The notes: generated by a model not told the origin, from the letters alone. Positions 10,101-23,742 are shown, numbered from the stretch's first letter. The stretch is DNA of 64,000 nucleotides from Cellulosimicrobium protaetiae (GCF_009708005.2 NZ_CP052757.1:2046001-2110000), one strand, 5' to 3'. Numbers and translations: made by a program.

Positions 10101-12700
10101 CGGCGGAGGGCACGATCGAGCTGCGTCGCGACGCCGCCGACGGCGAGCTCCTCGGGACCGCGGAGATCCCGCAGACCGGTCTCGGCACGTTCACGGACGT
10201 GACCCTCGACGTCACGGACCCCATGGAGCCGTTCACGCTCTACGTGGTCTTCCCCGGTGAGGGCGAGCGTCGCCTCAACTTCATCGAGGCCGACGGCAAG
10301 GGTGTCTCCGGCACGACCCGTCCGAAGGTGCGCGTCACGTCCCCGGAGGCGGGCGTCCGCCTCGAGCAGGGCGAGATGACGGTCACCGCGGAGGCGGACG
10401 ACACGGAGAACACCGTGACCCAGGTCGAGTTCTTCGTCGACGGCGAGTCGATCGGCGTCGACGAGTCGGCCCCGTACGAGGCCACGTGGAACCCGACGGC
10501 GGACAACTACTACGAGATCACCGCCGTAGCGACGAACGACAAGGGCCTGTACACGCGCTCGCGCGTCGTCCTGGCCCAGGTCGGTGACCTCTTCGCGGGG
10601 ATGAAGACCTTCACCAACGCGAACGGGACGTTCGAGCAGCTCGCCGAGGGCAAGTACCTCATCACGTCGGGCGGCGCGAACATGTGGCAGGGCACCAACG
10701 AGTACTCGACCATCTACCGCGAGCAGGGCGCCGACGAGAACTGGTCGGCGACCGTCAAGGTCAACAGCCAGGGCAACTCGAACGGGGGCGCCAAGGCGGG
10801 CATCTTCGTCCGCAACGACGTCACGCAGACGGCGAACTCCCAGGGCTACGCGGCCCTCGGCATCCGCCCGGCCAACGGGTTCGAGTGGCTCCGGGGCAAC
10901 GCGAGCGGCCAGCTCGCGACGTCGACGGCCGCCAGCTCGACGAGCTACCCCGCGTGGGTGCGTCTCGTCCGGGACGGCGACCTCTACACGGCGTACTGGA
11001 GCAAGGACGGCGAGAACTTCACGCAGATCGGGGAGCCGCAGGCCCTCCCGGGTGCGGCGTCCGTGCAGGACGTGGGCCTCTTCGTCACCGCGCACAGCTC
11101 CTCGGCCACGAGCGCCGTCGAGTTCCAGGACTTCGTCTTCGACGACGACCCCCAGACCGAGGAGCCCGGCGAGGAGACCCCGCCGCAGTGCCTCGCGAAG
11201 GCGTCGGACGAGTTCGACGGCGACGCGCTCGACCCGCGGTGGACGGTCGTCCGCCAGGCCGAGGGCCAGCCGATCACCGTCGCCGACGGCCACGCCGTCC
11301 TGCCGGTCGTGCAGGGCGACATCAACGAGGCCGTGACCGGGCCGATCAGCTACCTCGGTCAGCCCGCCCCCGCCGGGGCGTGGACGCTCGAGACCAAGCT
11401 CGACGTCCCGCTCGCCCGGCACTGGCAGCACGCCGGCCTCCTGGTCCACGTGAACGACGACGAGTACACCAAGCTCGCGTTCACCAAGAACCAGAGCGGC
11501 GCCCGCTTCCTCGAGTTCCAGACCGAGACCGCCGGGTCCCGGACGTGGCACGGCCAGACGGACGTCGCGGCGGACTTCCCGTCGACGATCCACCTGCGCC
11601 TCGTCTCGGACGGGTCCGCGATCACGGCGGCGTACTCGGCCGACGGCCAGGCGTGGACGGCGCTCGCCGGCTCCGCGCCCGTCAAGCCCGACGCGACGTT
11701 CGGCGTCATGGCGGGCGGCGACACGGCGACCGCGAACACGGTCGCGAAGGTCGACTACGTCCACGTCACGGGTGCCGAGCCCGACGACGGCGTGCGCGAG
11801 CCGAGCGACGAGTTCGAGGGCGACGCCCTCGACGGCTGCCGCTGGGACGCGGTCGTGCGCTACGACGGGTCGAAGGTCGCCGTCGCCGACGGCGAGCTGC
11901 GCATCACGACCCAGCCGGGCGACATCAACGCCGGCAACAACGGCGACCCGCGCAACTTCGTCCTCCAGAACGTCCCGGAGGGTGACTGGGTCGTCGAGAC
12001 GCGGTTCAAGGCGCCGCTCGTGCACCGGTGGCAGCTCGCGGGCCTCATCGCGTACGGCGACGACGACAACTACGTCAAGGCCGACGTGCTCGCGAAGAAC
12101 GCACCGGGCGCGGCGCTGAACCTCGGCGCCGAGCTCGTCTCGGAGAAGGGCGGCCAGTTCGGCAACGGCGGCAACCGCCAGCTCGAGCTCGCCGACTCGA
12201 CCGAGTCGGGCTACTGGTACGTGCGCCTCGAGAAGGTGGGGACCACGTACCAGGGCTGGGTCAGCGACGGCGGGGTGAACTGGACGCCGCTCGGCGCCCC
12301 GGTCACCAACGACGCAGCGCTGACCACGGTCGGCCTCATGGCCATCGGCCCGGAGCAGGAGACGCCGGTCACCGTGGCGTTCGACTGGTTCCGTCTCACG
12401 ACGGAGTCCGAGCCGGAGCCCACGGTCGACGTCGAGGCCACCGCCTCCGCCCGCTGCCTCGCGGGCAAGGCGTACCTCGCGGTGCGCGCGACGAACGCCG
12501 ACGAGGCGCCCGTCGCGATCACCCTGACCACGCCGTTCGGCGCCAAGGAGTTCGGCGCGGTCGAGGTGGGCGGCAACGCCTACCAGTCGTTCGCGTCGCG
12601 CGCGACGTCGTTCGACGCGGGAACGGCCACGGTCACGGCGACGCTCGGCGACGTCACGACCGAGATCGAGGTGCCGTACGACGCCCTGAGCTGCGGCTGA
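7109..12700 (+). CDS. Secreted multidomain ThuA / glucose-sorbosone dehydrogenase-like / PKD protein
   Basis: Very large exported protein, 1863 aa, with a signal peptide ending near MASAADDP (residues 1-33). Domains in order, by eye: ThuA-like class I amidotransferase fold (about 43-270, HKVLIFTKTTQFRH to GVQWAAGL); PQQ-type glucose/sorbosone dehydrogenase beta-propeller (about 280-740, with PFGMDVAPDGRVFYTE, TGGGLIVDHTTGDLYIGVGDD, GFRNPFRFTIDP, FGPDGSMYVLDWGGG); PKD domain (about 746-828, DPEGEELTYAWDFDGDG); a linker region; a CBM6-like beta-sandwich (about 944-1066); an Ig-like domain (about 1071-1155); then three concanavalin-like modules (about 1161-1347, 1360-1554, 1566-1766), the last two starting with the duplicated SDEFDGDAL/SDEFEGDAL. 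There is no cell-wall anchor. Context suggests extracellular oxidation or binding of a sugar later imported by the upstream transporter. Confidence 0.88.
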   Translation: MTARRPRRARSVAALTIGALAFTLAPVTMASAADDPVPADEEHKVLIFTKTTQFRHTEAITQGTPVLEAAFAEVGIASDHTEDSTVFTDENLAQYDALVMFQTSGDPWNAEQKSALERYQQAGGGIVAIHNATDMRGSYTWWDDMIGALMPGHAATGNSPGLPGTVRVEDRTHPSTEHLDQRWTRADEWYNFSANVRGSAHVLATMDESTYDAGGNKMGYDHPISWCKPYDGGRAWMTGMGHFGAHYTQEPDFVQHIVGGVQWAAGLVEGDCGGTDWGSFEKIALDSNTSAPFGMDVAPDGRVFYTELVRGQIRVYDPRTQNTTTAITIPVYSGGEDGLLGIALDKDFATNGYLYQYYAPASSNDSDPANFFSRVSRFTVTSEGPGATVIDPASEKVLIEIPARRLPDEPGHTGGGLIVDHTTGDLYIGVGDDVNPHSEPSGGYAPLSERDGTFHDARETSANTNDLRGKVLRVHPEADGTYSIPEGNLFDEAADAGDKTLPEIYAMGFRNPFRFTIDPATGNLGVADYSPDNGSDNPNNRGPAGIAEWNLIKEPGFFGWPLCMGNNEPFRDVDYRTNPVTVGDFFDCDAPVNDSVRNTGLTELPAAQPADLWYGYQRSSVPGVINAGGGLAPMGGPFYQFDPELDSDTKFPEYYDGKPFFYEWARNKMYSIDLKDPGAAAGVTDVEKVNPFLPQEQFLAPIDSKFGPDGSMYVLDWGGGFGRDNPNSGLHRIDYLSGSRSPVSKPVATPDSGIAPLEVTFDGTASTDPEGEELTYAWDFDGDGTTDSTSAAPSHTYTENGVFDARLTVTDPAGKVGTATVPITVGNTRPEVDFGLPPTGSFFNFGDDITWDVSVTDAEDSPDGDTIDDEQVIIQPALGHDAHAHPSEPLHGRTGTVATSLGGGHGEDMNVFYVIDARYTDRGGEGDVPALTGSDTTLIFPKKREAEFHAASDGTTTVPSRDVEGGGSVITGSNGSWASYDPVSLYGVDALTLRVAAAAEGTIELRRDAADGELLGTAEIPQTGLGTFTDVTLDVTDPMEPFTLYVVFPGEGERRLNFIEADGKGVSGTTRPKVRVTSPEAGVRLEQGEMTVTAEADDTENTVTQVEFFVDGESIGVDESAPYEATWNPTADNYYEITAVATNDKGLYTRSRVVLAQVGDLFAGMKTFTNANGTFEQLAEGKYLITSGGANMWQGTNEYSTIYREQGADENWSATVKVNSQGNSNGGAKAGIFVRNDVTQTANSQGYAALGIRPANGFEWLRGNASGQLATSTAASSTSYPAWVRLVRDGDLYTAYWSKDGENFTQIGEPQALPGAASVQDVGLFVTAHSSSATSAVEFQDFVFDDDPQTEEPGEETPPQCLAKASDEFDGDALDPRWTVVRQAEGQPITVADGHAVLPVVQGDINEAVTGPISYLGQPAPAGAWTLETKLDVPLARHWQHAGLLVHVNDDEYTKLAFTKNQSGARFLEFQTETAGSRTWHGQTDVAADFPSTIHLRLVSDGSAITAAYSADGQAWTALAGSAPVKPDATFGVMAGGDTATANTVAKVDYVHVTGAEPDDGVREPSDEFEGDALDGCRWDAVVRYDGSKVAVADGELRITTQPGDINAGNNGDPRNFVLQNVPEGDWVVETRFKAPLVHRWQLAGLIAYGDDDNYVKADVLAKNAPGAALNLGAELVSEKGGQFGNGGNRQLELADSTESGYWYVRLEKVGTTYQGWVSDGGVNWTPLGAPVTNDAALTTVGLMAIGPEQETPVTVAFDWFRLTTESEPEPTVDVEATASARCLAGKAYLAVRATNADEAPVAITLTTPFGAKEFGAVEVGGNAYQSFASRATSFDAGTATVTATLGDVTTEIEVPYDALSCG

Positions 12701-12746
12701 CGGCGGGCCGGTGACGGGCGACCCGCTCTCGTCACCGGCCACCCCC

Positions 12747-12774
12747 GCCGGCCCGGCCTCGCGGCCGGGCCGGC
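12747..12774 (+). terminator. Perfect 12-bp hairpin after the ThuA protein gene
   Basis: Arms GCCGGCCCGGCC and GGCCGGGCCGGC with a TCGC loop. It lies 46 bases after the stop of the large secreted protein; no U tract. Likely transcription end of the sugar operon. Confidence 0.6.
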
Positions 12775-12809
12775 ACACCGAGCGGGACGACCAGGGACAG
12801 GAGCGACAG

Positions 12810-13697
12810 GTGGCACAGCGCACCTCGGCAGGGACGCCGACGACACGGACACCGGCGGGAGGAGCCCGGAAGGGCTCGGGCCGTACGGGCGGTACGACGA
12901 CGTCCCCGCGCTCCGGTCCCGCAGACCGGGGCGGTGCCGGCCGTCCCGAACCCCGGCCACCGGCGCGCGTCCGCGCGCGCCGGTGGTTCGTGGGCCTCGA
13001 CCCCTGGCGCCGGGTGCTCCTGGTCCTCGCCGCGCTCGCCGTCGTGGCGGTGGTGGTCGCGCTCGTCGTGGTGCTGACCCGCGAGACGCCGGCCGCGACC
13101 GACGACGGGTTCGCCGTCGACCCCGCGCGCATCGCCGAGCTCGAGGCCGCGGAGGAGGCGCGCGACGCGGAGAACCTCGTCGCGTCGATCGATCACGCGC
13201 GGCACGTCCAGGCCGAGCTCGTCCCGGTCCTGCACGGACTCCACGCGGTGCTCCCCGTCGACGGGTCGAGCGCCGTCCCCGCCGACCCGGCGGACGTCGC
13301 GGAGTGGCGAGCGACGGTCGACGGCCTCGTCGCCGAGACGGAGGCGCTCCAGAGCGGCTCCTCCGAGCACAACATCGTCCGCAACGGGATGCTCACCTCG
13401 CTCCAGCTCGTCGGCGACACGCTCGACGCCGTCGACCTCGCGGCCGCCGCGGACACGAGCGACCCGACCGCCGCCCCCGACCTCTACGCCCTCGCCGGCG
13501 AGCTGCGCACCCGTGCCGTCGACACGTGGGGCCTCGCCGCGATCCAGCTCGACCTGCGGTCGACCACCGGGGGACAGGGGCACGTCCACGTCTTCCTGCC
13601 CGTGCACCCCGACGACTCGCTCGACGGCGGCATGGACCTCGGGCACGAAGGCGGTCCAGCGGACGACGAGGACGCGCACGCGGACCACGACCACTGA
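12810..13697 (+). CDS. Membrane-anchored protein with His/Asp-rich tail, function unknown
   Basis: I do not recognise this protein. From the GTG at 12810 it is 295 aa; that start follows a GGAGCGACAGG ribosome site, whereas the upstream extension in the same frame is Pro/Arg noise. A Thr/Gly/Arg-rich cytoplasmic N-terminus (1-65) precedes one clear membrane helix (VLLVLAALAVVAVVVALVVV, about 69-88). The rest would lie outside: a helical segment with repeated Ala/Glu (IAELEAAEEARDAENLVASI), a His-containing region (DHARHVQAEL) and a C-terminal tail rich in His and Asp (GHEGGPADDEDAHADHDH), which could bind metal. It is convergent with the GNAT gene. Confidence 0.7.
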   Translation: MAQRTSAGTPTTRTPAGGARKGSGRTGGTTTSPRSGPADRGGAGRPEPRPPARVRARRWFVGLDPWRRVLLVLAALAVVAVVVALVVVLTRETPAATDDGFAVDPARIAELEAAEEARDAENLVASIDHARHVQAELVPVLHGLHAVLPVDGSSAVPADPADVAEWRATVDGLVAETEALQSGSSEHNIVRNGMLTSLQLVGDTLDAVDLAAAADTSDPTAAPDLYALAGELRTRAVDTWGLAAIQLDLRSTTGGQGHVHVFLPVHPDDSLDGGMDLGHEGGPADDEDAHADHDH

Positions 13698-13735
13698 CCG
13701 AACGGCGGCTCCGTGCCGGGGCCGCCCCACCGACC

Positions 13736-13780
13736 TCCCGGTCGGGCGCCCTCCGGGGTGCAGGCCGAGCCCGACCGGGA
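13736..13780. terminator. Bidirectional hairpin between convergent genes
   Basis: Perfect 12-bp arms TCCCGGTCGGGC (13736-13747) and GCCCGACCGGGA (13769-13780) around a 21-base loop, placed between the ends of the membrane protein gene and the GNAT gene on the other strand. Confidence 0.6.
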
Positions 13781-13823
13781 CCTGACCGGAGCGCCCCGCG
13801 CGACGCCGCGCGGGCGCTTCGTG

Positions 13824-14453
13824 TCAGCTCCTCGCGAGCGCCATGACGACGTCGGAGTGCGTCTCGCCGCCGACCACGTACGTCCGCCCGCCGACGACGG
13901 CGAACCGGTGCTTGCGGTAGAACGCCTGCGCCCGCGCGTTGAGCCCGTTCGTGCCGAGCCACACGGGGAGGCCGGGCCCGAGCCGCGCCGCCGCCTCGGC
14001 CGCCGCCGTCATGAGCACGCCCGCCACGCCCGTGCCCTGGGCCGCGGGGTGCACGTAGATCTTCGAGAGCTCGACCGCCTCGCCCGGACCGACCGCTGCC
14101 GCGACGTCGGGGTCGTCCGGCTCGCCGCGGACGAGGAGCGCGTACCCGAGGGGTCCCGCGGCGCCGAGCGCCCCGCCGTCGCCGCTGCCGTCGACGTCGC
14201 CGACCGCGTCCGCGACGCCCTCCCGCACCGGCTCGACGAGCAGGAGCGCGTGCGCGGCGCTCGCGGCCCACGCCCGGAACCGCTCGGGCGAGAGCTGCGA
14301 CGCGACGTGCTCGGCGATCGCCTCGGGCGACGTGCCCGGCGGGCACGCGAGCGGGAACGTGAGGGCCGCCAGCCCGGCGAGGGCGGGGGCGTCGTCGGCC
14401 GTCGCGCTGCGCACGCGCACGGTCGCGGGGACGGGGGAGCGGTCGTCGGGCAT
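13824..14453 (-). CDS. GNAT-family N-acetyltransferase
   Basis: Putative acetyl-CoA-dependent acyltransferase, 209 aa. The N-terminus [21 protein letters not shown] is the beta1/alpha1 start of the GNAT fold; [21 protein letters not shown] carries the beta4 and the Q-G-x-G-x-A/G pyrophosphate-binding loop; [24 protein letters not shown] is the usual C-terminal beta6/alpha4 region (motif N...A..FY...GF). Substrate unknown. The start is supported by a -10-like TAGATT six bases upstream (leaderless arrangement). It is divergent from pxpA. Confidence 0.85.
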   Translation of the reverse strand: MPDDRSPVPATVRVRSATADDAPALAGLAALTFPLACPPGTSPEAIAEHVASQLSPERFRAWAASAAHALLLVEPVREGVADAVGDVDGSGDGGALGAAGPLGYALLVRGEPDDPDVAAAVGPGEAVELSKIYVHPAAQGTGVAGVLMTAAAEAAARLGPGLPVWLGTNGLNARAQAFYRKHRFAVVGGRTYVVGGETHSDVVMALARS

Positions 14454-14459
14454 GCCGCG

Positions 14460-14465
14460 AATCTA
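14460..14465 (-). promoter_or_regulatory. -10 element of a leaderless GNAT transcript
   Basis: On the minus strand TAGATT lies six bases before the ATG at 14453. No Shine-Dalgarno sequence is visible, so the mRNA probably begins at the start codon. Confidence 0.55.
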
Positions 14466-14532
14466 CGCCCCGACACCGAGGGCACGGTCGGTCTCCGCCC
14501 GGGCGCCGACGTGTTCCGGGCATGATGGTCGG

Positions 14533-15333
14533 GTGACGCGCATCGACCTGAACGCCGACCTCGGCGAGGGCTTCGGCCGCTGGACCCTCGCCGACGACGA
14601 GGCGCTGCTCGGCCTCGTGACCAGCGCGAACGTCGCGTGCGGGTTCCACGCGGGCGACCCGACGACGATGCGGACCGTCACGCGGGACGCCGTCGCCCGG
14701 GGCGTGCGCGTCGGCGCGCACGTGAGCTACCGCGACCTCGCGGGCTTCGGGCGCCGGTTCATGGAGGTCGACCCCGTCGAGCTTGCCGACGACGTCCTCT
14801 ACCAGCTCGCCGCGCTCGACGGCCTCGCCCGGCTCGCGGGCGACCGGGTGCGCTACGTCAAGCCGCACGGGGCCCTCTACAACGCGATCGTCCACCACGA
14901 GACGCAGGCTCGCGCGGTCGTCGACGCGGTCCGCGCCTACGACCCCGCCCTCCCCGTCGTCGGCCTGCCGGGTTCCGCGGTCCTGCGCCTCGCCGAGGCC
15001 GTCGGGCTCCCGACGGTGCGCGAGGCGTTCGCCGACCGCGGCTACCTCCCGACGGGCGCGCTGGTCCCGCGCGGGCGACCGGGCGCCGTCGTCCACGACC
15101 GCGAGCAGGTCGCCCGGCGCGTCGTGGAGCTCGTCACCGTGGGCACGGTGGTGGCCGCGGACGGCTCGACGCTCCGCGTCGAGGCCGACTCGGTGTGCGT
15201 CCACTCCGACACTCCGGGCGCCGTCGAGCTCCTGGGTGCCGTGCGCGCCGCCCTCGAGGGCGCCGGGGTCGAGGTGCGTCCGTTCGTCGACGCCGGACCA
15301 GCCGGGCGCCCGCCCGAGGGCGCGGTGCCGTGA
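14533..15333 (+). CDS. pxpA: 5-oxoprolinase subunit PxpA (LamB/YcsF family)
   Basis: Subunit A of the ATP-dependent bacterial 5-oxoprolinase that opens pyroglutamate to glutamate, 266 aa. The N-terminus [15 protein letters not shown] and the following [16 protein letters not shown] are the conserved LamB/YcsF motifs, with [11 protein letters not shown] and the C-terminal [13 protein letters not shown] also present. The start is the GTG at 14533; a CATGAT -10-like hexamer lies six bases before it and there is no clear ribosome site, so it may be leaderless. It overlaps the next gene by GTGA, so PxpA and PxpBC are translationally coupled, as expected for one enzyme complex. Confidence 0.92.
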   Translation: MTRIDLNADLGEGFGRWTLADDEALLGLVTSANVACGFHAGDPTTMRTVTRDAVARGVRVGAHVSYRDLAGFGRRFMEVDPVELADDVLYQLAALDGLARLAGDRVRYVKPHGALYNAIVHHETQARAVVDAVRAYDPALPVVGLPGSAVLRLAEAVGLPTVREAFADRGYLPTGALVPRGRPGAVVHDREQVARRVVELVTVGTVVAADGSTLRVEADSVCVHSDTPGAVELLGAVRAALEGAGVEVRPFVDAGPAGRPPEGAVP

Positions 15334-16961
15334 CGGGTCCGGCCGGCGCCGTGCACGGGTACGGCGGGACGGCGCTCCTCGTCGACCTGCCCGACCTGGC
15401 GGCCGTGCGTTCGCTGCACCGCGTGCTCGCGGCCGACGTCCCGACCGGGGTCGTGGACGTGGTCCCGGCCGCGCGCACCGTCCTGGTGCGGTGCGCGGCG
15501 CCGGGCGACGTCGCCGCAGCGCGGGCCTGGGTCCAGGAGGCCCTGCTGCGTTCGGCGTCCGACGTCGCGCCTCCGCCGGTCGGTGCCGTGGTCGAGATTC
15601 CCGTGCGCTACGACGGTCCCGACCTGGACGACGTCGCCCGCTGGGCGGGGGTGAGCACCGAGGACGTCGTCGCCCGGCACTCCGGGCGCGAGTACGAGGC
15701 CGCGTTCGGCGGCTTCGCGCCGGGCTTCACGTACCTCGCGGGCGTCGACCCCGTCATCGCGGCCCCACGCCTCGCGACGCCGCGCACGCGCGTCCCGGCG
15801 GGGTCCGTCGCCCTCGCCGGGGAGCTCACGGCCGTCTATCCCGGCGAGTCGCCAGGTGGGTGGCGCCTGCTCGGACGCACGGACGCGCGGATGTTCGACG
15901 TCGACCGCGACCCGCCCGCTCTCGTCGCGCCCGGGGCGCGCGTCCGGTTCGTGCCGGTGCGGGCAGGCGCCTCGGCGGGGCGTCCGACGCCGGGCGGCGA
16001 ACCGACGTCCGCGGTGTCGGACGCCATGCCGGGGGAGGGCCCCACGGTCCTGCGGCAGGGAGAGGCAACCGGGGCGAGGCCCGCGGTCGAGGTGCTCGCG
16101 ACGGGTCCCCTCGTCCTGGTCGAGGACGACGGCCGCCCCGGACTCGCAGCGATCGGCGTCGGGCCGTCAGGGGCGGCCGACCGCTCGTCCCACGCGCTCG
16201 CGAACCGTCTCGTCGGGAACCCGGAAGATGCCGCGACCCTCGAGGTCACCCTCGGCGGGCTCGCGCTCCGGTTCCGGGGGACCGCCGTCGTCGCGCTCGC
16301 CGGCGCGGCGGTCCCGGCGGCGGTCGACGGAGCTCCCGTGGGCATGAACGCACCCGTACGGGTGCCCGACGGGGCGGTGCTGCGGCTGGGCCAGGCGGTG
16401 CACGGGCTGCGAACCTACGTCGCGGTCCGCGGCGGGGTCGTCCCGGACGCGGTGGCCGGCTCGCGGTCCCGCGACGTCCTCGCCGGGCTCGGACCCGACC
16501 CGCTCGTCCCGGGGGTGGTGCTGCCGGTCGGTGCGCCACCCTCGGGCTCGTGGCCTCCCGTCGCCGTCGCGCCGGTGCGGCACGTCCCGGGAGTCCTGCG
16601 TCCCGGTGAACGGGCGGGCGCCGTGCTGGAGGTGATCCCGGGCCCCCGGGGCGACTGGTTCCTCCCGGGGGCGTGGCACGCGCTGCGGGCGTTGCGCACC
16701 GTGAGCGCGGACAGCGATCGCGTCGCGCTCCGGCTGGACGGGCAGGCGGTCCCGCGTCGCGCGGGCGAGCTCGCGTCCGAAGGGCTGGTCCGAGGGGCGG
16801 TGCAGATCCCGCCCGACGGCCGGCCGGTCGTGTTCCTGGCGGACCGACCCGTCACGGGCGGCTACCCCGTCATCGGGGTGCTGCGCGAGGACGACGTCGA
16901 TCGCGCGGCGCAGCTCCGACCGGGCGACCGGGTGGTGCTCCGGGCGGCGTGGTCGTCGTGA
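15330..16961 (+). CDS. 5-oxoprolinase subunits PxpB and PxpC fused in one chain
   Basis: This 543-aa protein joins what are two proteins in E. coli and Bacillus (PxpB/KipI and PxpC/KipA). Residues about 1-205 are the KipI-like domain ([71 protein letters not shown]). A linker of about 35 residues leads to the KipA-like domain, about 250-543 ([72 protein letters not shown]). With PxpA it would hydrolyse 5-oxoproline using ATP. The start GTG overlaps the pxpA stop. The related urea amidolyase (allophanate hydrolase) fusion is less likely because pxpA is adjacent. Confidence 0.88.
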   Translation: MTGPAGAVHGYGGTALLVDLPDLAAVRSLHRVLAADVPTGVVDVVPAARTVLVRCAAPGDVAAARAWVQEALLRSASDVAPPPVGAVVEIPVRYDGPDLDDVARWAGVSTEDVVARHSGREYEAAFGGFAPGFTYLAGVDPVIAAPRLATPRTRVPAGSVALAGELTAVYPGESPGGWRLLGRTDARMFDVDRDPPALVAPGARVRFVPVRAGASAGRPTPGGEPTSAVSDAMPGEGPTVLRQGEATGARPAVEVLATGPLVLVEDDGRPGLAAIGVGPSGAADRSSHALANRLVGNPEDAATLEVTLGGLALRFRGTAVVALAGAAVPAAVDGAPVGMNAPVRVPDGAVLRLGQAVHGLRTYVAVRGGVVPDAVAGSRSRDVLAGLGPDPLVPGVVLPVGAPPSGSWPPVAVAPVRHVPGVLRPGERAGAVLEVIPGPRGDWFLPGAWHALRALRTVSADSDRVALRLDGQAVPRRAGELASEGLVRGAVQIPPDGRPVVFLADRPVTGGYPVIGVLREDDVDRAAQLRPGDRVVLRAAWSS

Positions 16962-17107
16962 CGCGGAGACGCCTCGCGGGGCGCTCCCCGGCCTCGACGG
17001 CCGAGCGTCGCGGCCCGGCACAGGACCGGCGACGGTGGACTGCTGACCTGGAGCGAGACCGGGACAGGGCCGGTCGCGGCGTGTGTGCCGGCTCACCCGG
17101 ACCCGGC

Positions 17108-17137
17108 TTGACCCTGGAGCAACGGGCCACGTAGTGT
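17108..17137 (+). promoter_or_regulatory. Candidate rrn promoter (upstream)
   Basis: TTGACC (17108-17113), 18-base spacer, TAGTGT (17132-17137): a good match to an actinobacterial housekeeping promoter, about 480 bases before the 16S gene. Confidence 0.55.
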
Positions 17138-17293
17138 TCTGGATGTCGGCCCGACAGGGAGGAACAGACACCGCCTCGAACGATCGAGGGTGGCTGGTCC
17201 CGGGGTCGAAACCCTTCCACTGCATGGAGTAGGATGCTCTCCTGCCCGCAACGAGGAAGACCACGGTGACAGGATCCCGGCGAACAGCCGGGG

Positions 17294-17322
17294 TTGAGTA
17301 GCCGAGGAAGACCTGGTAAGGT
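17294..17322 (+). promoter_or_regulatory. Candidate rrn promoter (downstream)
   Basis: TTGAGT (17294-17299), 17-base spacer, TAAGGT (17317-17322). A second promoter close to 16S would fit multi-promoter rrn operons. Confidence 0.45.
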
Positions 17323-17383
17323 TGAAGGGTTGCCCCAAGCGAGGTTCTGCCCGGTCGGGTGGTGCTGAGTTGGTGTGTGTCGG

Positions 17384-17406
17384 TTGTTTGAGAACTCAAC
17401 AGTGTG
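17384..17406 (+). promoter_or_regulatory. boxA-like antitermination/processing site before 16S
   Basis: TTGTTTGAGAACTCAACAG and following bases. The same TTGTTTGAGAACT occurs in the 16S-23S spacer, and this sequence is typical of actinobacterial rrn leaders, where it is thought to serve Nus-dependent antitermination. Confidence 0.65.
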
Positions 17407-17617
17407 CTTGTTAGTCAATGCCAATTTTTGTCCCTGTGGCATGTCTGGTCGTCTTGCCCGTCCGGGTGGGGTGGTTGGTCGTGTCTGGGATTCCTTTGGT
17501 TGATTTCGGAAGATGATGTCATCTTTCGTGTTGATGCCAGTTTTTGTGAACCCTGTTGGGGTTCGCTTCGTATGGATTGTTCATCATCGGGTTTGTCCTG
17601 GTGGTGGGCGTTGTTCA

Positions 17618-22705
<5,088 letters not shown>

Positions 22706-22798
22706 CAACACACTCTTGTGCTACGCGTCCACTGTGCGGTTCCCGAACCACCAACACCACACCCCCACGGGGTGCCCGAGTGTTGACAGGTTCACAGA

Positions 22799-22916
22799 GT
22801 TACGGCGGTCACAGCGAAGGGGAAACGCCCGGTCCCATACCGAACCCGGAAGCTAAGCCCTTCAGCGCCGATGGTACTGCCCTGGAGACGGGGTGGGAGA
22901 GTAGGACGCCGCCGGA
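22799..22916 (+). rRNA. rrf: 5S ribosomal RNA
   Basis: About 118 nt, starting GTTACGGCGGTCACAGCG and ending AGTAGGACGCCGCCGG so that the two ends pair. The internal CCCGGTCCCATACCGAACCC and GGGTGGGAGAGTAGG are standard actinobacterial 5S text. It closes the single 16S-23S-5S operon. Confidence 0.97.
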
Positions 22917-22926
22917 CAACCCTTCA

Positions 22927-22960
22927 CCGAAGGCCCACCCCACACGGGGTGGGCCTTCGG
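22927..22960 (+). terminator. rRNA operon terminator
   Basis: A perfect 15-bp stem, CCGAAGGCCCACCCC (22927-22941) with GGGGTGGGCCTTCGG (22946-22960), and an ACAC loop, 10 bases after 5S. There is no U run, but stem strength and position make it the operon terminator. Confidence 0.85.
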
Positions 22961-23014
22961 CATATCCAGACCCCTTTTCACAGCCCCCCGGCCGGCCGAG
23001 ACCGACCCGCAGTT

Positions 23015-23077
23015 CGCGAGACAGAACCGCGGCCACGCGAGACAGAACCGTGGTCGCGCGAGGTAGAACCGTGGTCG
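23015..23077 (+). repeat. 21-bp tandem repeat array, 3 units, forward
   Basis: Units start at 23015, 23036 and 23057. Each reads CGCGAG(AC/GT)AGAACCG and continues with a GGTCG-like end. The first unit diverges most. Confidence 0.85.
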
Positions 23078-23084
23078 CGTGGGT

Positions 23085-23184
23085 GGGCGGGGTAGGTGGT
23101 GGTGCCGCGTCTACCATCCGCCGCTCGTTCCTCGCGGCTCCCGCCAGACCCAACCACGACGCGGCACCGCCACCCACCCCGCCC
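23085..23184 (+). repeat. Palindromic intergenic element, copy A
   Basis: Inverted arms at 23085-23111 and 23158-23184, 27 bases each with two unmatched positions (one would be a G-U pair in RNA), around a 46-base centre. Arm ends include GGTGGTGGTGCCGCGTC. The second copy is inverted at 49543-49645 and its centre is recognisably the same sequence. Confidence 0.85.
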
Positions 23185-23590
23185 CACCTCGTCTCACCCT
23201 GGTCGCTGGTTGCCCGGGCGACTGCCCGCGGTGTCGGTCTCGCTGGTACATTTCCGCGGCCGTATCGCGCCGCTGCAGCTGGGGCGCGGGTCGCGTCACT
23301 GTCGCTCACCCCGGGTGTCCGCCCGCGTTGTCGGCTTCGCGAGCGGACCTCCCGCCGCTGCATCCGGTCGCCGTGAATCGGTGCCCACCGCCTTCCGCAC
23401 TGCTGCGCCGCGGTACGTGAGTCGCTGAGCGGGTCGCCGTCGCGACTCGCGCTCGTGGGGGCGGCATCGTGTCGACCAGGTGGTTTCGGCTGCTCTGGAT
23501 GCGTGCCGAGGCTTGTCGCCCGTTCGTCCTGCCAGGCCCGGCAGGTCGGCCCGTCCCCAGACCATGGTCGGCCGACGGCAGAGCGTCGCG

Positions 23591-23715
23591 GGTGGGCTCG
23601 GATGCGAAGGGGCGTCAGAGCGGCGCTCCAAGAACCCACGGCCGAAGAACCCGGGTGACGGCGCCGCAGCCCCGAGCACCGAGGCCACCCGCACCGCGGA
23701 CCCGACCCCGCGGGC
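23591..23715 (+). repeat. Segment shared with repeat island B, copy A
   Basis: About 125 bases (GGTGGGCTCGGATGCGAAGG to GACCCGACCCCGCGGGC) that match the reverse complement of 49017-49142 with only a handful of differences. Confidence 0.85.
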
Positions 23716-23742
23716 TTGAAGCCGGACCGCGCCCACCTTGCC

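Larger units (their letters stand above)
16962..17617 (+). other. rRNA operon leader and promoter region (no gene)
   Basis: No credible protein gene is seen in these 656 bases. Composition drops from GC-rich to AT-richer text after about 17,380, as is common just upstream of 16S genes. It holds two promoter candidates and one boxA-like site, listed separately. Confidence 0.75.

Noticed and set aside
5810-13132. A 2440-codon open frame on the minus strand
   Set aside because: It is antisense to the isomerase and the ThuA protein genes and consists of Arg/Val/Asp/Leu-rich text with no motif, a normal side effect of high GC third positions on the coding strand.
15330-16961. Urea amidolyase/allophanate hydrolase
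   Set aside because: KipI/KipA-like domains are shared with the urea carboxylase family, but there is no biotin carboxylase or amidase domain and pxpA is directly coupled.
22809-23639. Open frames through repeat island A (both strands)
   Set aside because: Their translations copy the 21-bp units and the palindromic element (for example runs of HGS/RDR or FYLG-like text). Similar frames in island B translate the same repeats, which shows they come from repeats and not from selection on protein.
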